Source: Rahnella sp. AA (GTDB lineage: Bacteria > Pseudomonadota > Gammaproteobacteria > Enterobacterales > Enterobacteriaceae). Taken from it: 64,000 nucleotides of DNA. Positions 18,693-28,008 of this stretch are shown one piece after another. The notes beneath the pieces are model-generated. The model was not told the DNA's origin, searched no databases, and was given only the letters and a program-made list of their open reading frames with translations. The stretch is from positions 286,708-350,707 of the forward strand of contig NZ_PITQ01000006.1 in NCBI RefSeq assembly GCF_002834385.1, written 5' to 3'. Position numbers and translations under genes: made by a program. The first letter of the stretch is position 1; every line of letters begins with the position of its first letter.

Positions 18693-18796
18693 GTAACACA
18701 AAATACAATTTTCAATCCAGAAGTCCACCCCCTAGACTCCGATTTACGATCTGACACACATTGCCTGAAAATCTAAAATAATTAAGGGTTAAATGC

Positions 18797-20359
18797 ATGA
18801 GAAAGTCCGTTCTGGCCGCAGTGCTTTCCTCGGCGCTGGCCACCATTTCAGGGTTTCAAACCTTTGCAGCACAGGCCGCTGACCTGAATATTGGTCTTGC
18901 TGCGTCAACGACTTCGATGGATCCTCAGTTTTATGTGGGTGGCGCCAACAGCGCGATGGCCCGCAATATCTTTGACGGCCTGGTGAATCAGGACGAAAAA
19001 CAACACATATCGCCTGCACTTGCCGTCTCGTGGAAAGTCATCAACGACACCACCTGGGAATTCGCCCTGCGTCCCGGCGTGAAATTCCACGACGGCAGTG
19101 ACTTCACCGCCAAAGACGTGATCGCCAGCATCAAACGCGTGGCGCTGGCCTCTGAAAACAGCCCTAGCGCCTACACGCCGTACGTCAACGACATTGCTGA
19201 CGTCACGGAAGTGAACCCGCTAACGGTGAGAATTGTCACCAAAACGCCGACACCTTTATTGCTCAACAACCTGAGCCGCGTGGCAATTTTACCGGCGCGT
19301 CTGGAAACGGTGCCCTCGCAAACCCTGAACGAAGGGAAAGACGTTATCGGCACCGGGCCGTTCAAATTTGTCAGCTGGACGCCGGACGACAACGTGGTGC
19401 TGGCACGCAATGACCAGTACTGGGGCGGAAAATCGCAGTGGGACAAAGTCACGTTGCGCGTCTTCAAAAACCCGAGCGCACGCGTGGCCGCGATGCGTTC
19501 CGGTGACGTGGATTTAATTGAAAGCGTGCCGACGGCGGACGGGCGGGATCTGGCGAAACAAACCAGCCTGCATCTGGAATCTGTCGCCGGTAACCGCATT
19601 TTGTATTTACACCCGGATCAGGATCGCGATGTGTCGCCGTTTGCCAAAGGGCCGGACGGCAGCAATCCGCTGAAAAAGCGGGAAGTGCGTGAGGCGATGT
19701 CGCTGGCGATTAACCGTCAGGCAATCGTTGACCGCATTATGGACGGGCAGGGCGTTCCGGCCTCGCAGCTGGTGCCGAAAGGGTATTTCGGCTACACGCC
19801 GTCGATTGCCGCACCGGTTTATGATCCGGCGAAAGCCAAACAGCTGCTGGCGCAGGCGGGATATCCGGACGGTTTCACCCTGACGTTCCACGCCTCAAAC
19901 GACCGCTATCCGAACGATTCTAAAATTGCGCAGGCGCTCGGCCAGATGTTCAGCCGCGTGGGCATCAAAACTGATGTCGTGACCATGCCGGGCAGCGTCT
20001 ATTTCTCGCGGGCCTCGAAGCGTGATTTCAGCCTGATTATGGGCGGCGCGGCGATTGAAACCGGCGAAGCGTCGGGCGTGCTCGGGCCGCTGCTCGAGAC
20101 TTTCGGGCCGAACGGCGGGCAAGGTAACCGCGGGCGTTATTCGAATCCTGAATTTGATAAAACGCTGGCCAAAGCGCGGGAAACCCTCGACGACGGCCAG
20201 CGTGAAAAGCTGTTGCAACAGGCCACAGAGATTGCGATGAAGGACGAAGGCACCATTCCGCTGCTGTTCCTCTCGTATACCTGGGCAATGAAAACCCCTT
20301 ACAGCTACACAGGCCGATCTGATGGCTACACATTGCCGTACTTTGTCCATCAAAAGTAA
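18797..20359 (+). CDS. ABC transporter substrate-binding protein (SBP family 5)
   Basis: A 520-residue periplasmic solute-binding protein with a clear signal peptide (cut near AAQA-ADLNIG). Family features include TTSMDPQFYVGGANSAMARNIFDGL in outline, LAVSWKVINDTTWEFALRPGVKFHDG in outline, and VIGTGPFKFVSW. It is the first gene of an operon with a lyase, two nucleoside hydrolases, two permeases and a fused ATPase, so its ligand is presumably what those enzymes break down. Family 5 proteins bind peptides, opines, nickel complexes or oligosaccharides, so the family does not settle the ligand. Confidence 0.88.
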   Translation: MRKSVLAAVLSSALATISGFQTFAAQAADLNIGLAASTTSMDPQFYVGGANSAMARNIFDGLVNQDEKQHISPALAVSWKVINDTTWEFALRPGVKFHDGSDFTAKDVIASIKRVALASENSPSAYTPYVNDIADVTEVNPLTVRIVTKTPTPLLLNNLSRVAILPARLETVPSQTLNEGKDVIGTGPFKFVSWTPDDNVVLARNDQYWGGKSQWDKVTLRVFKNPSARVAAMRSGDVDLIESVPTADGRDLAKQTSLHLESVAGNRILYLHPDQDRDVSPFAKGPDGSNPLKKREVREAMSLAINRQAIVDRIMDGQGVPASQLVPKGYFGYTPSIAAPVYDPAKAKQLLAQAGYPDGFTLTFHASNDRYPNDSKIAQALGQMFSRVGIKTDVVTMPGSVYFSRASKRDFSLIMGGAAIETGEASGVLGPLLETFGPNGGQGNRGRYSNPEFDKTLAKARETLDDGQREKLLQQATEIAMKDEGTIPLLFLSYTWAMKTPYSYTGRSDGYTLPYFVHQK

Positions 20360-20457
20360 GTGTTCAGCGGCATAAGAACACGGACAACGTACATACCGAA
20401 CCAAGGCGGGAATAGAGCACCAACACCAGGGTTGTTCTAAGAAAAGAGAGAGAAGCT

Positions 20458-21342
20458 ATGACTTCTTTTAGCGGTGTGTATCCCTATCTGGTTTCGCCGG
20501 TTACCCCCGACGGCCAGATAGACAAACCGGTGCTTACGGCACTGGTCGGGCATCTGATTGATAGCGGCGTGCACGGTCTGACGCCGCTGGGCAGTACAGG
20601 TGAGTTTGCTTATCTCAGCGCAGAGCAGCGCACTGAGGTTGTCAAAACAGTCGTTGAAGCCGCTCGGGGCCGCGTTCCGGTCATTGCCGGAGTCGCAGCC
20701 ACCACCATCCAGGACGCTGTCGCGCAAACCGCTCGCTACGCCGCTCTGGGTGTCGACGGTATTCTGGCGATCCTGGAAGCGTATTTCCCGGTGCCCGAAC
20801 AGGGTGTGGAAGATTACTTCCGCGCCATCGCGCTGGCCGCCGGAAAACTGCCGGTCGTGCTGTACACCAATCCGCAATTCCAGCGTTCCGATCTCAGCCT
20901 GCCGGTGATTGAGCGGCTGAGCCATGTTGAGAACATTAACTATATTAAAGATGCGTCGACCAATACCGGGCGGCTGCTGTCGATCATAGAGCGCACACAA
21001 GGGCGGATGCAGGTCTTTGCCGCGTCGGCGCATATTCCGGTGTGTGTCATGATGATCGGTGGCGTGGGCTGGATGGCCGGACCGGCCTGTATTGTCCCGA
21101 AACAGAGTCTCGCGCTTTACGAGGCCGCACGTCAGGGCGACTGGAAAAAGGCCATGGAACTGCAACGACCGCTGTGGCGCATCAACGAAATCTTCGCCAA
21201 ATATTCGATTGCCGGATGCATCAAAGCCGCACTGCAATTGCAGGGGTTTGAGGTTGGTGATCCGCTCCCGCCGCAAATTCCGCTCAATGATGCGGCGCGT
21301 CAGGAAATCGCAGAAGTCCTGCGTTCGGTCGGTGCTTTATGA
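20458..21342 (+). CDS. DapA/N-acetylneuraminate lyase superfamily protein
   Basis: A class I aldolase of 294 residues with the family's GSTGEF loop, Tyr136 in VLYTNP and the Schiff-base Lys164 in YIKDAS. The position five after the tyrosine, an arginine in true dihydrodipicolinate synthase, is Phe here, so a lysine-biosynthetic role is unlikely. Such enzymes condense or cleave pyruvate or other keto acids with aldehydes. It lies between a binding protein and two nucleoside hydrolases in one operon, overlapping the next gene by four bases, which points to a catabolic lyase. Substrate unknown. Confidence 0.85.
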   Translation: MTSFSGVYPYLVSPVTPDGQIDKPVLTALVGHLIDSGVHGLTPLGSTGEFAYLSAEQRTEVVKTVVEAARGRVPVIAGVAATTIQDAVAQTARYAALGVDGILAILEAYFPVPEQGVEDYFRAIALAAGKLPVVLYTNPQFQRSDLSLPVIERLSHVENINYIKDASTNTGRLLSIIERTQGRMQVFAASAHIPVCVMMIGGVGWMAGPACIVPKQSLALYEAARQGDWKKAMELQRPLWRINEIFAKYSIAGCIKAALQLQGFEVGDPLPPQIPLNDAARQEIAEVLRSVGAL

Positions 21343-22289
21343 AAACGCTGCCGGTGATTATTGACTGCGATCCGGGCATCGACGATGCCATAGCGTTACT
21401 CAGCGCTTTTGTTGCACCACAGCTAAATATCATCGGTATCTGCACCGTTTGCGGTAATCAGCCGCTGGCAAATACCTTACGCAACGCGCTGCAAATTACC
21501 GAACTGGGTTACCGCATGGACATTCCGGTATTTGCCGGATGCCATCAGCCGATGCTGCGCGCGCCGCTCCACGGCCAGTTTCACGGTGAGAACGGACTGG
21601 GCAATACCGCGTTTCCGGCCCCCAAAAAACTGCCTGAAACTCAGCATGCGGTTAACTTTCTGATCGACAGGTGCGAACAGGCAATTGCCGATAATCAGCC
21701 GCTGACGCTTTGCGTGCTTGGGCCGCTGACCAACCTTGCCACGGCGCTGCGCATCAAACCGCACATTGCCGCCGGTATTTCCTGCGTGGTGCTGATGGGC
21801 GGCGCGTACCGCGAAGCCGGTAACCGCACCATGACTTCCGAATTCAACATGCTGGCCGATCCGCACGCCGCGCATATCGTTTTTTCCAGCCCGCTTAACA
21901 TTACGGTTTTGCCACTCGACGCGACGCATCAGGTCATTCTGACGCCGGAACATGTGGCGAAGTTCGTCAAAGTTTCCGGCCGTATTTCTGCGCAACTCGG
22001 TGAGCTGATGGCATTCTGGGATCGCAATGACGTGCGCCGTTATGGTTCCCGCGGCGGGCCGTTGCACGATCCGCTGGTGATCGCCTATGTCCTTGCGCCG
22101 GAGCTGTTCGGCACGGAAAAAGCGCGGGTCTTTATCGAACATAACAGTGAGTTATGTATGGGGCAGACCGTCGCCGACTGGTACGGAAAATCGGGCGAAA
22201 CCCCGAACGTCGATATTGTGACACGCGTGGATGCGAACAAAGTCTTCGCGCTGTTTTACGAACTGCTCTCACGCTATGCCGGGAAATAA
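21339..22289 (+). CDS. Inosine-uridine-preferring nucleoside hydrolase, copy 1
   Basis: A 316-residue member of the nucleoside hydrolase family, which cleaves the N-glycosidic bond of ribonucleosides to base and ribose. The calcium-binding DCDPGIDD motif is at residues 9-16. Further family parts are [20 protein letters not shown] and [11 protein letters not shown]. The start overlaps the lyase stop (ATGA). A near neighbour of the same family follows directly, so the pair may split work between different nucleosides or anomers. Confidence 0.9.
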   Translation: MKTLPVIIDCDPGIDDAIALLSAFVAPQLNIIGICTVCGNQPLANTLRNALQITELGYRMDIPVFAGCHQPMLRAPLHGQFHGENGLGNTAFPAPKKLPETQHAVNFLIDRCEQAIADNQPLTLCVLGPLTNLATALRIKPHIAAGISCVVLMGGAYREAGNRTMTSEFNMLADPHAAHIVFSSPLNITVLPLDATHQVILTPEHVAKFVKVSGRISAQLGELMAFWDRNDVRRYGSRGGPLHDPLVIAYVLAPELFGTEKARVFIEHNSELCMGQTVADWYGKSGETPNVDIVTRVDANKVFALFYELLSRYAGK

Positions 22290-22293
22290 TCCT

Positions 22294-23244
22294 ATGACGC
22301 AGCGCATCATTATTGATACCGATCCGGGCGTGGATGACGCCATTGCGCTGTGGCTGGCGCTGGCTTCGCCGGAGCTGGACGTGCTCGGCGTGACGGTAGT
22401 CGCCGGAAATGTGGCGCTGAAAGACGCCGTGCAGAATGCCTGCAAAATTGTCGCGCTCTCGGGAAAAACCGCGACGCCGGTGTTTGCCGGTGCGCCCGGT
22501 CCGCTGGTGCGTGAACAGGTTTACGGCAAATACGCGCATATCGGCGCATTCAGAAATGAGCTGGTGCCTGACAGCAAGCTGCAACCGCAGGCGGAACACG
22601 CTGTTGATTTTCTGGTGCGTACGCTGCGAAAAGCCGCTGATGACAACGACCTGGTGACGCTGTGCGTGATTGGCCCGATGACCAATATTGCGCTGGCGCT
22701 CGGGATGCACCCGGACGTGGCGCGCGGCATTAAACAAATCGTCACCATGAGTTGCGCGTTTACCGCGCTCGGGCACCGCGTGCCCTGGGCTGAATTTAAC
22801 GCATATGCCGATCCGCACGCGGCCGAAAAAGTGTTTAACAGCGGCGTTCCGCTGGTGATCATGCCGCTGGATATGACGTTTCAGGCGCTGATTGGCACCG
22901 GTGATATTGAAGCACTAAAACAGGACGGCGGCCTTCCGGGGCAGGCCATTGCGGCGCTGCTGGGCGCGTTTGATCGCAGTGATTTACGCCGTTTTGGCCG
23001 CGACGGCGGACCGGTTCATGACGCGACCGTGATCGCCTGGCTGCTACAGCCGGGGCTGTTTGACGGTTTACCTGCCCGCGTGGGCGTTGAGATCTCCGGC
23101 AAAACCGCCGGTTATACCTATGCTGATTTCTGGCAAAAACTGGCGACACCGCCCAATGCGCACGTCATGCAAAGTGTCGATGAATACGGTTTCTTCAGCC
23201 TGCTGCGTCGCGTCATTTCCCGTTACGGCGCAGCGCAAAAATGA
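22294..23244 (+). CDS. Inosine-uridine-preferring nucleoside hydrolase, copy 2
   Basis: A second nucleoside hydrolase (316 residues) with the DTDPGVDD calcium motif at residues 8-15, VIGPMTNIALAL and EFNAYADPHAAEKVF. I use the ATG at 22294, four bases after the previous stop. An in-frame ATG at 22231 inside the upstream gene would add 21 residues not typical of the family. The two copies are clearly diverged, so this is not a recent duplication. The stop overlaps the following permease start (ATGA). Confidence 0.9.
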   Translation: MTQRIIIDTDPGVDDAIALWLALASPELDVLGVTVVAGNVALKDAVQNACKIVALSGKTATPVFAGAPGPLVREQVYGKYAHIGAFRNELVPDSKLQPQAEHAVDFLVRTLRKAADDNDLVTLCVIGPMTNIALALGMHPDVARGIKQIVTMSCAFTALGHRVPWAEFNAYADPHAAEKVFNSGVPLVIMPLDMTFQALIGTGDIEALKQDGGLPGQAIAALLGAFDRSDLRRFGRDGGPVHDATVIAWLLQPGLFDGLPARVGVEISGKTAGYTYADFWQKLATPPNAHVMQSVDEYGFFSLLRRVISRYGAAQK

Positions 23245-24215
23245 GCCGGTATCTGCTCGGGCGCTTCGGGCAAACGCTGCTCACGCTGTTTGTGATGTCG
23301 CTGCTGGTGTTTGGCGGCGTTTATCTGGTGGGAAATCCGGTGGACCTGCTGCTCAGCACCACCGCAACGCCCGCCGAGCGGCTCAGTGTGATCCAGTCCT
23401 TCGGCCTCGACAAACCGGTGTGGGAACAGTACGGCCTGTTTCTGGTGAACGCGCTGCACGGCGACATGGGCAACTCCTTTATCTACAACCAGCCCGCGTT
23501 GCACCTGATTTTCCAGCGGATGCCCGCCACGCTCGAACTGGCGCTGGTGGCCTTTGTGCTGGCATTGGTGATTGGTATTCCGCTCGGCGTTTATGCCGGT
23601 TTGCGCCCGGACGGCTGGCTTTCCAAATCCATCATGACCGTCTCGATTTTAGGTTTCAGCCTGCCCACATTCTGGATCGGGCTGATGATGATTATGTTTT
23701 TCAGCGTCAAACTGGGTGTGCTGCCTGCGTCGGGGCGTGGCGCGACGGTGGACATTTTTGGCGTACCCGTCAGCCTGTTTACCTCCGATGGCCTCGCGCA
23801 TCTGCTCCTGCCTGCGTTCAATCTCGCATTGTTCAAGATCTCGCTGATCATCCGCCTGACCCGCGCCGGTGTGCTCGAATGCCTGCAACAGGATTTCATC
23901 CGTTTTGCCCGCGCCAAAGGGCTTTCTGAAAGCCGCATCGTGCTGGTTCACGTTCTGAAAAACACGCTGATCCCACTCATTACCGTCATCGGTCTGGAGC
24001 TGGGATCGCTGATTGCGTTTGCCGTCGTCACCGAAACTATTTACGCCTGGCCGGGAATGGGCAAGCTGATCATTGACTCGATTGCGGTGCTCGACCGGCC
24101 GGTGATTCTGGCGTATCTGATGATCACGGTGGTGATGTTCAGCCTGATCAACCTGCTGGTGGATGTGTTGTACGTGCTGGCCGATCCACGCGTGAGGCTG
24201 GGGGGCGAAAACTGA
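23241..24215 (+). CDS. ABC transporter permease, DppB-like
   Basis: Permease of 324 residues starting MSRYLLGRFGQTLLTLFVMSLLVF (outline), with the DppB pattern PVDLLLSTTATPAERL in the periplasmic region and an EAA loop (DFIRFARAKGLS then LKNTLIPLITVIG). It belongs to the same importer as the upstream binding protein, although four enzyme-coding bodies separate them. Start and stop both overlap neighbours, indicating one transcript. Confidence 0.9.
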   Translation: MSRYLLGRFGQTLLTLFVMSLLVFGGVYLVGNPVDLLLSTTATPAERLSVIQSFGLDKPVWEQYGLFLVNALHGDMGNSFIYNQPALHLIFQRMPATLELALVAFVLALVIGIPLGVYAGLRPDGWLSKSIMTVSILGFSLPTFWIGLMMIMFFSVKLGVLPASGRGATVDIFGVPVSLFTSDGLAHLLLPAFNLALFKISLIIRLTRAGVLECLQQDFIRFARAKGLSESRIVLVHVLKNTLIPLITVIGLELGSLIAFAVVTETIYAWPGMGKLIIDSIAVLDRPVILAYLMITVVMFSLINLLVDVLYVLADPRVRLGGEN

Positions 24216-25132
24216 TGGCGTCTGATTCGGTACATACCCGAACTGTTGTGCAGGGCAAAGCGCATTCGGCGTTTTACCACACCGTGCGCGCGCTACTGCG
24301 CAATAAATTCTCCCTTTGCGGCCTGATTATTTTAGGGATCGCTATTTTGCTGGCGGTGTTCGCGCCGTGGATTTCACCGCAAAATCCGTACGATTTATCA
24401 CAGCTCGACATTATGGATGGCCGCCTCAAGCCAGGCACGGCCAGCATGAGCGGCATGATTTACTGGCTGGGCACGGACGATCAGGGGCGTGATTTACTGA
24501 GCGCCATTCTTTATGGCATGCGAACCAGCCTGCTGGTGGGTGTTTCAAGTGCGCTGATCGCCCTGGCTATCGGTGCTGCGCTGGGGCTGACCAGCGCGTA
24601 TGCCGGCGGCAAAACCGATGCGCTGATCATGCGCGTTGTCGATATCCAGCTGAGTTTCCCGCCGATTTTAATCGCGCTGATTTTGCTGGCGGTGCTCGGG
24701 CAGGGTGTCGATAAAATCATTCTGGCGCTGATCGTCACGCAGTGGGCGTACTACGCGCGCACGGTGCGCGGTTCGGCGCTGCTCGAACGCCGAAAAAGTT
24801 ACGTGGATGCCGCGCGCAGCATGGCGCTGTCGAATCCGCGCATTCTGTTTCGCCACATTTTGCCCAACTGCCTGCCGCCTCTGATTGTGGTCGCGACCAT
24901 GCGCATTGCCTACGCGATCATGCTTGAGGCCACGCTCTCGTTTCTCGGCATCGGCCTGCCGGTCACCGAACCTTCGCTGGGTTTACTCATCGCCAACGGT
25001 TTTGATTACCTGATGTCCGGCGATTACTGGATCAGCGTTTTCCCCGGCCTGACGTTGCTGGTGCTGATTGTCGCCATCAACTTAGTCGGCGATGCGCTGC
25101 GCGACATCCTTAACCCACGGAATAAGAATTGA
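24215..25132 (+). CDS. ABC transporter permease, DppC-like
   Basis: A 305-residue second permease with an N-terminal cytoplasmic arm, LGTDDQGRDLLSAILYG after the first membrane segment, and an EAA loop (VDAARSMALSNPRILFRHILPN in outline). Its ATG overlaps the upstream TGA by one base. It pairs with the DppB-like protein at 23241. The protein ends DALRDILNPRNKN, a normal DppC-type C terminus. Confidence 0.9.
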   Translation: MASDSVHTRTVVQGKAHSAFYHTVRALLRNKFSLCGLIILGIAILLAVFAPWISPQNPYDLSQLDIMDGRLKPGTASMSGMIYWLGTDDQGRDLLSAILYGMRTSLLVGVSSALIALAIGAALGLTSAYAGGKTDALIMRVVDIQLSFPPILIALILLAVLGQGVDKIILALIVTQWAYYARTVRGSALLERRKSYVDAARSMALSNPRILFRHILPNCLPPLIVVATMRIAYAIMLEATLSFLGIGLPVTEPSLGLLIANGFDYLMSGDYWISVFPGLTLLVLIVAINLVGDALRDILNPRNKN

Positions 25133-25134
25133 AG

Positions 25135-26934
25135 ATGCACAATCCGGTTTTACAGGTCGAAAACCTTAATACCGCTTTCAGCGCAGACGGCGAATGGCTG
25201 AACGTGGTGAGGGATCTTTCCTTCTCGATTGGCCCGAAAGAAACGCTGGCGCTGGTGGGCGAATCCGGCTCAGGGAAAAGCGTGACGGCGATGTCGGTCA
25301 TGCGTTTGCTGGATGAAAAACAGACCCGCTATTCGGGAAAAATTCAGTTCGGCGGACAAGATTTACTCAGCCTGAGCCCGCGCCAGATGCAGAGTATTCG
25401 CGGCAACCGCATAGGGATGATTTTTCAGGAGCCGATGACCAGCCTGAATCCGGTGCTGAAAATCGGCGTACAAATTACCGAAGTGCTCAAACGTCATCGC
25501 GGCATGGACGATGTCACCGCGCGCGCCGAAGCCGTCCGGCTTTTGGAAAAGGTGCGCATACCGGCGGCTACGTCCCGGCTCAATGAATATCCGCTGAGCT
25601 TTTCCGGCGGCATGCGCCAGCGGGTGGTGATTGCCATCGCGCTGGCCTGTAATCCGCGTTTATTAATTGCCGATGAGCCGACGACGGCGCTGGATGTCAC
25701 TATTCAGGCGCAAATTCTGGCGCTGATAAAATCGCTTCAGGAAGAAGAGGGGATGTCGGTGTTGTTCATCACGCATGATATGGGCGTGGTGGCGGAAGTC
25801 GCTGACCGCACGCTGGTGATGCACCGTGGCGAAGCGGTGGAGCTGGCGTCTACACGCGAAATCTTTCATCTGCCGCAACACGCTTATACCCGCGCGCTGC
25901 TTTCGGCAGTGCCACGGCTCGGCGCGATGGAGGGTACGACGCTGCCCACCCGTTTTCCGCTGACGGACATGCGCACCGGAGAACCGCAGCCTGTGGCTGG
26001 ACCGGTCAACACGTTACGCGCCGGAAAGCCGGTGCTCGATGTAAAAAAACTGATTACGCGCTTTGATGTGAAATCCGGCCTGCTGCGGCGGGTGACGGCG
26101 CGCGTGCATGCGGTGGAAGATCTCTCGTTCACCCTGCAACCGGGCGAAACGCTCTCGCTGGTCGGGGAATCGGGCTGCGGGAAATCAACCACCGGCCGCA
26201 CGATTTTGCGTCTCACCGAAGCCACCTCCGGCGAGGTGCTGATCACCGGCCAGGACATCCGCCGTGCCGATCCGGCGCATCTGGCGGAAATCCGCACGCA
26301 GGCGCAGATGATTTTTCAGGATCCGTATGAAAGCCTGAATCCGCGTATGCGAATCGGCCAGGCGATTGCCGAACCGATGATAAGTCTCGGCCTGCACAAC
26401 GCAGAAGGCGCGAAACGCCGCGTCGCGCAACTGCTTGAACAGGTCGGGCTGCAAAGTAATATGGCGTCGCGTTTTCCGCATCAGTTTTCCGGCGGTCAGC
26501 GCCAGCGGATCTGCATTGCGCGCGCGCTGGCGCTGGAACCCAAAATGATTATCGCCGACGAAGCCGTTTCGGCGCTGGACGTGTCTGTAAAAGCGCAGGT
26601 CATTAATCTGATGCTCGATCTCCAGCAGGAGCTCGGGCTGGCGTATCTGTTTATCTCCCATGATATGGCTGTCGTGGAACGCATCAGCCATCGCGTGGCG
26701 GTGATGTATCGGGGGGAAATCGTGGAAATGGGGTCCCGTGCGGATATTTTCGAAAATCCCCAACACATCTATACCCGCAAACTGCTGGACGCCGTGCCGG
26801 TGCCCGACCCGGATGTCCGCCGCAAAAGAGCCGTTGCGCCGGAAGAACTCGCCAGCCCGCTGCGCGGCGCCAGCTATCTGCCGCCCGCCCGGCATTACCG
26901 CGAAGTCAGAGCGGGGCATTTTGTGCAGGTTTGA
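25135..26934 (+). CDS. Fused ABC transporter ATPase with two nucleotide-binding domains
   Basis: One polypeptide carrying both ATPase domains, like GsiA or YejF. The first Walker A is GESGSGKS (residues 42-49), with signature FSGGMRQRV and Walker [13 protein letters not shown]. The second Walker A is GESGCGKS (near 344-351), with FSGGQRQRI and MIIADEAVSALD. In the second Walker B region, EAVSALD replaces the usual EPxSALD. I prefer the ATG at 25135. A TTG at 25129 overlapping the previous stop is possible. It is the last gene of the operon and energises the permeases upstream. Confidence 0.9.
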   Translation: MHNPVLQVENLNTAFSADGEWLNVVRDLSFSIGPKETLALVGESGSGKSVTAMSVMRLLDEKQTRYSGKIQFGGQDLLSLSPRQMQSIRGNRIGMIFQEPMTSLNPVLKIGVQITEVLKRHRGMDDVTARAEAVRLLEKVRIPAATSRLNEYPLSFSGGMRQRVVIAIALACNPRLLIADEPTTALDVTIQAQILALIKSLQEEEGMSVLFITHDMGVVAEVADRTLVMHRGEAVELASTREIFHLPQHAYTRALLSAVPRLGAMEGTTLPTRFPLTDMRTGEPQPVAGPVNTLRAGKPVLDVKKLITRFDVKSGLLRRVTARVHAVEDLSFTLQPGETLSLVGESGCGKSTTGRTILRLTEATSGEVLITGQDIRRADPAHLAEIRTQAQMIFQDPYESLNPRMRIGQAIAEPMISLGLHNAEGAKRRVAQLLEQVGLQSNMASRFPHQFSGGQRQRICIARALALEPKMIIADEAVSALDVSVKAQVINLMLDLQQELGLAYLFISHDMAVVERISHRVAVMYRGEIVEMGSRADIFENPQHIYTRKLLDAVPVPDPDVRRKRAVAPEELASPLRGASYLPPARHYREVRAGHFVQV

Positions 26935-27017
26935 CAAACTGGCTCAAAGCGGGAACGAACGTCATGCGCTACAGATCAGATATAAATTATCAGGTTACTT
27001 TTAATGTAATGCCACTG

Positions 27018-27065
27018 TTGCATAGGTGGGAACAGTCGTTATACTGTTCCTTACTTAGGAACAGT
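27018..27065 (+). promoter_or_regulatory. higBA promoter with overlapping operator
   Basis: A -35-like TTGCAT (27018-27023) and -10-like TATACT (27040-27045) are 16 bases apart. The -10 lies inside a perfect inverted repeat, GGAACAGT-N6-ACTGTTCC (27029-27050), and a third GGAACAGT half-site follows at 27058-27065. This is the expected layout for repression by a HigA-type antitoxin. Confidence 0.7.
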
Positions 27066-27075
27066 GGATGTACCG

Positions 27076-27354
27076 ATGATAAAGACTTTCAAACATAAGG
27101 GATTGAAAAAATTCTATCAGAAAGGCGATAGCAGCGGCCTGGAGCAGGGGCTCGTTAAGCGCATCCGGCCACGACTGACCGTCCTGGATAATGCAGTCAC
27201 AATCGATGGCATAGACCTGCCTGGCTATGATCTTCATGAGCTAAAAGGGGACCGTGCTAATACATGGTCAATCAGTATTTCTGGTAACTGGCGTTTGACA
27301 TTTATTTTTGAAAATGGCGACGTTGATATTCTTAACTTGGAGGATTACCACTAA
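27076..27354 (+). CDS. higB: HigB-type toxin (RelE superfamily)
   Basis: A 92-residue protein starting MIKTFKHKGLKKFYQKGD, a typical HigB start. The C-terminal half has the ELKGDRANTWSISISGNWRL pattern and ends in an ILNLEDYH strand. HigB is a ribosome-dependent mRNA endonuclease. The gene precedes its antitoxin, as in other higBA loci. An in-frame GTG at 27064 is less likely because HigB proteins begin at this methionine. The end overlaps the start of higA, so the two are coupled. Confidence 0.9.
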   Translation: MIKTFKHKGLKKFYQKGDSSGLEQGLVKRIRPRLTVLDNAVTIDGIDLPGYDLHELKGDRANTWSISISGNWRLTFIFENGDVDILNLEDYH

Positions 27355-27638
27355 TGGCTATGTTTAATCCGGCATTTCCTGGGGAAGTCATTGGCGAAAT
27401 TTTAGAAGATGCTGGCGTAAGCCTTCGTCAGTTTGCAACCGCGATGGATATAGCACCATCGACCGCCAGTCGCATTCTCAATGGCAAGGTAAATATTACG
27501 CCAGAAATGGCGTTAAAACTCGCAGTAGCCGTCGGTGGCACTGCGGAGACATGGCTTAACATTCAGAATGCCTATAGCCTTGCGCAGGCACGTAAAACGA
27601 TAGATATCAGCCATGTTCATCGTATTTCTTTCGCTTAA
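27354..27638 (+). CDS. higA: HigA-type antitoxin
   Basis: A 94-residue Xre-type helix-turn-helix protein (LRQFATAMDIAPSTASRILNGK) of the HigA/VapI group (PGEVIGEILEDAGVS at the start). It should bind and inhibit the upstream HigB and repress the shared promoter. TTGGAGG within the end of higB supplies the ribosome-binding site. The ATG at 27354 and another two codons later are both possible starts. Confidence 0.9.
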   Translation: MAMFNPAFPGEVIGEILEDAGVSLRQFATAMDIAPSTASRILNGKVNITPEMALKLAVAVGGTAETWLNIQNAYSLAQARKTIDISHVHRISFA

Positions 27639-28008
27639 TATTTGAGATATTGCAGACTTCGGAGACGAGGAGAAGCTGATTATCATATTCAGTCGTTCAG
27701 TGTTTTCCTTTCTCCTTATCCCTGTATTGACCGGTTATTTGCATAAAGATTGATTTTAACCAGATTAGTTACAACATACTTTATATGTGGAGAGATTTTC
27801 TGTCCGAGTTATCTGTATGTGCCCTGCAAACCGGCGGCCTGAGATGCCTCTGTAAGCCGCATCGCAGGCGGGGTCTGGCTTAGTCCAAATGGTGATTAGA
27901 AATACCCTAACGGTCGTTATAAAAAATCTTGACCTGGTGACGGCGATCACGTTTTATTACGATCAAACTTCATGTCCGTAATAATTCACCCTGCTAAGGA
28001 TAACTATA
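27639..28008. other. Intergenic region with MFS promoter elements
   Basis: This 370-base gap holds a TTGACC -35-like box at 27929-27934 and an overlapping GTGA-N6-TCAC palindrome at 27937-27950. The left half shows no gene or obvious structure. Confidence 0.45.
27937..27950. promoter_or_regulatory. CRP-like palindrome before MFS gene
   Basis: GTGA-CGGCGA-TCAC matches the CRP core, but the outermost bases differ (G instead of T and A). It sits about 60 bases upstream of the transporter start, next to a TTGACC box. Confidence 0.45.

Noticed and set aside
20458..21342. Identification of the lyase as dihydrodipicolinate synthase (dapA)
   Set aside because: The arginine five residues after the catalytic tyrosine is replaced by Phe, and the gene sits in a catabolic transport operon.
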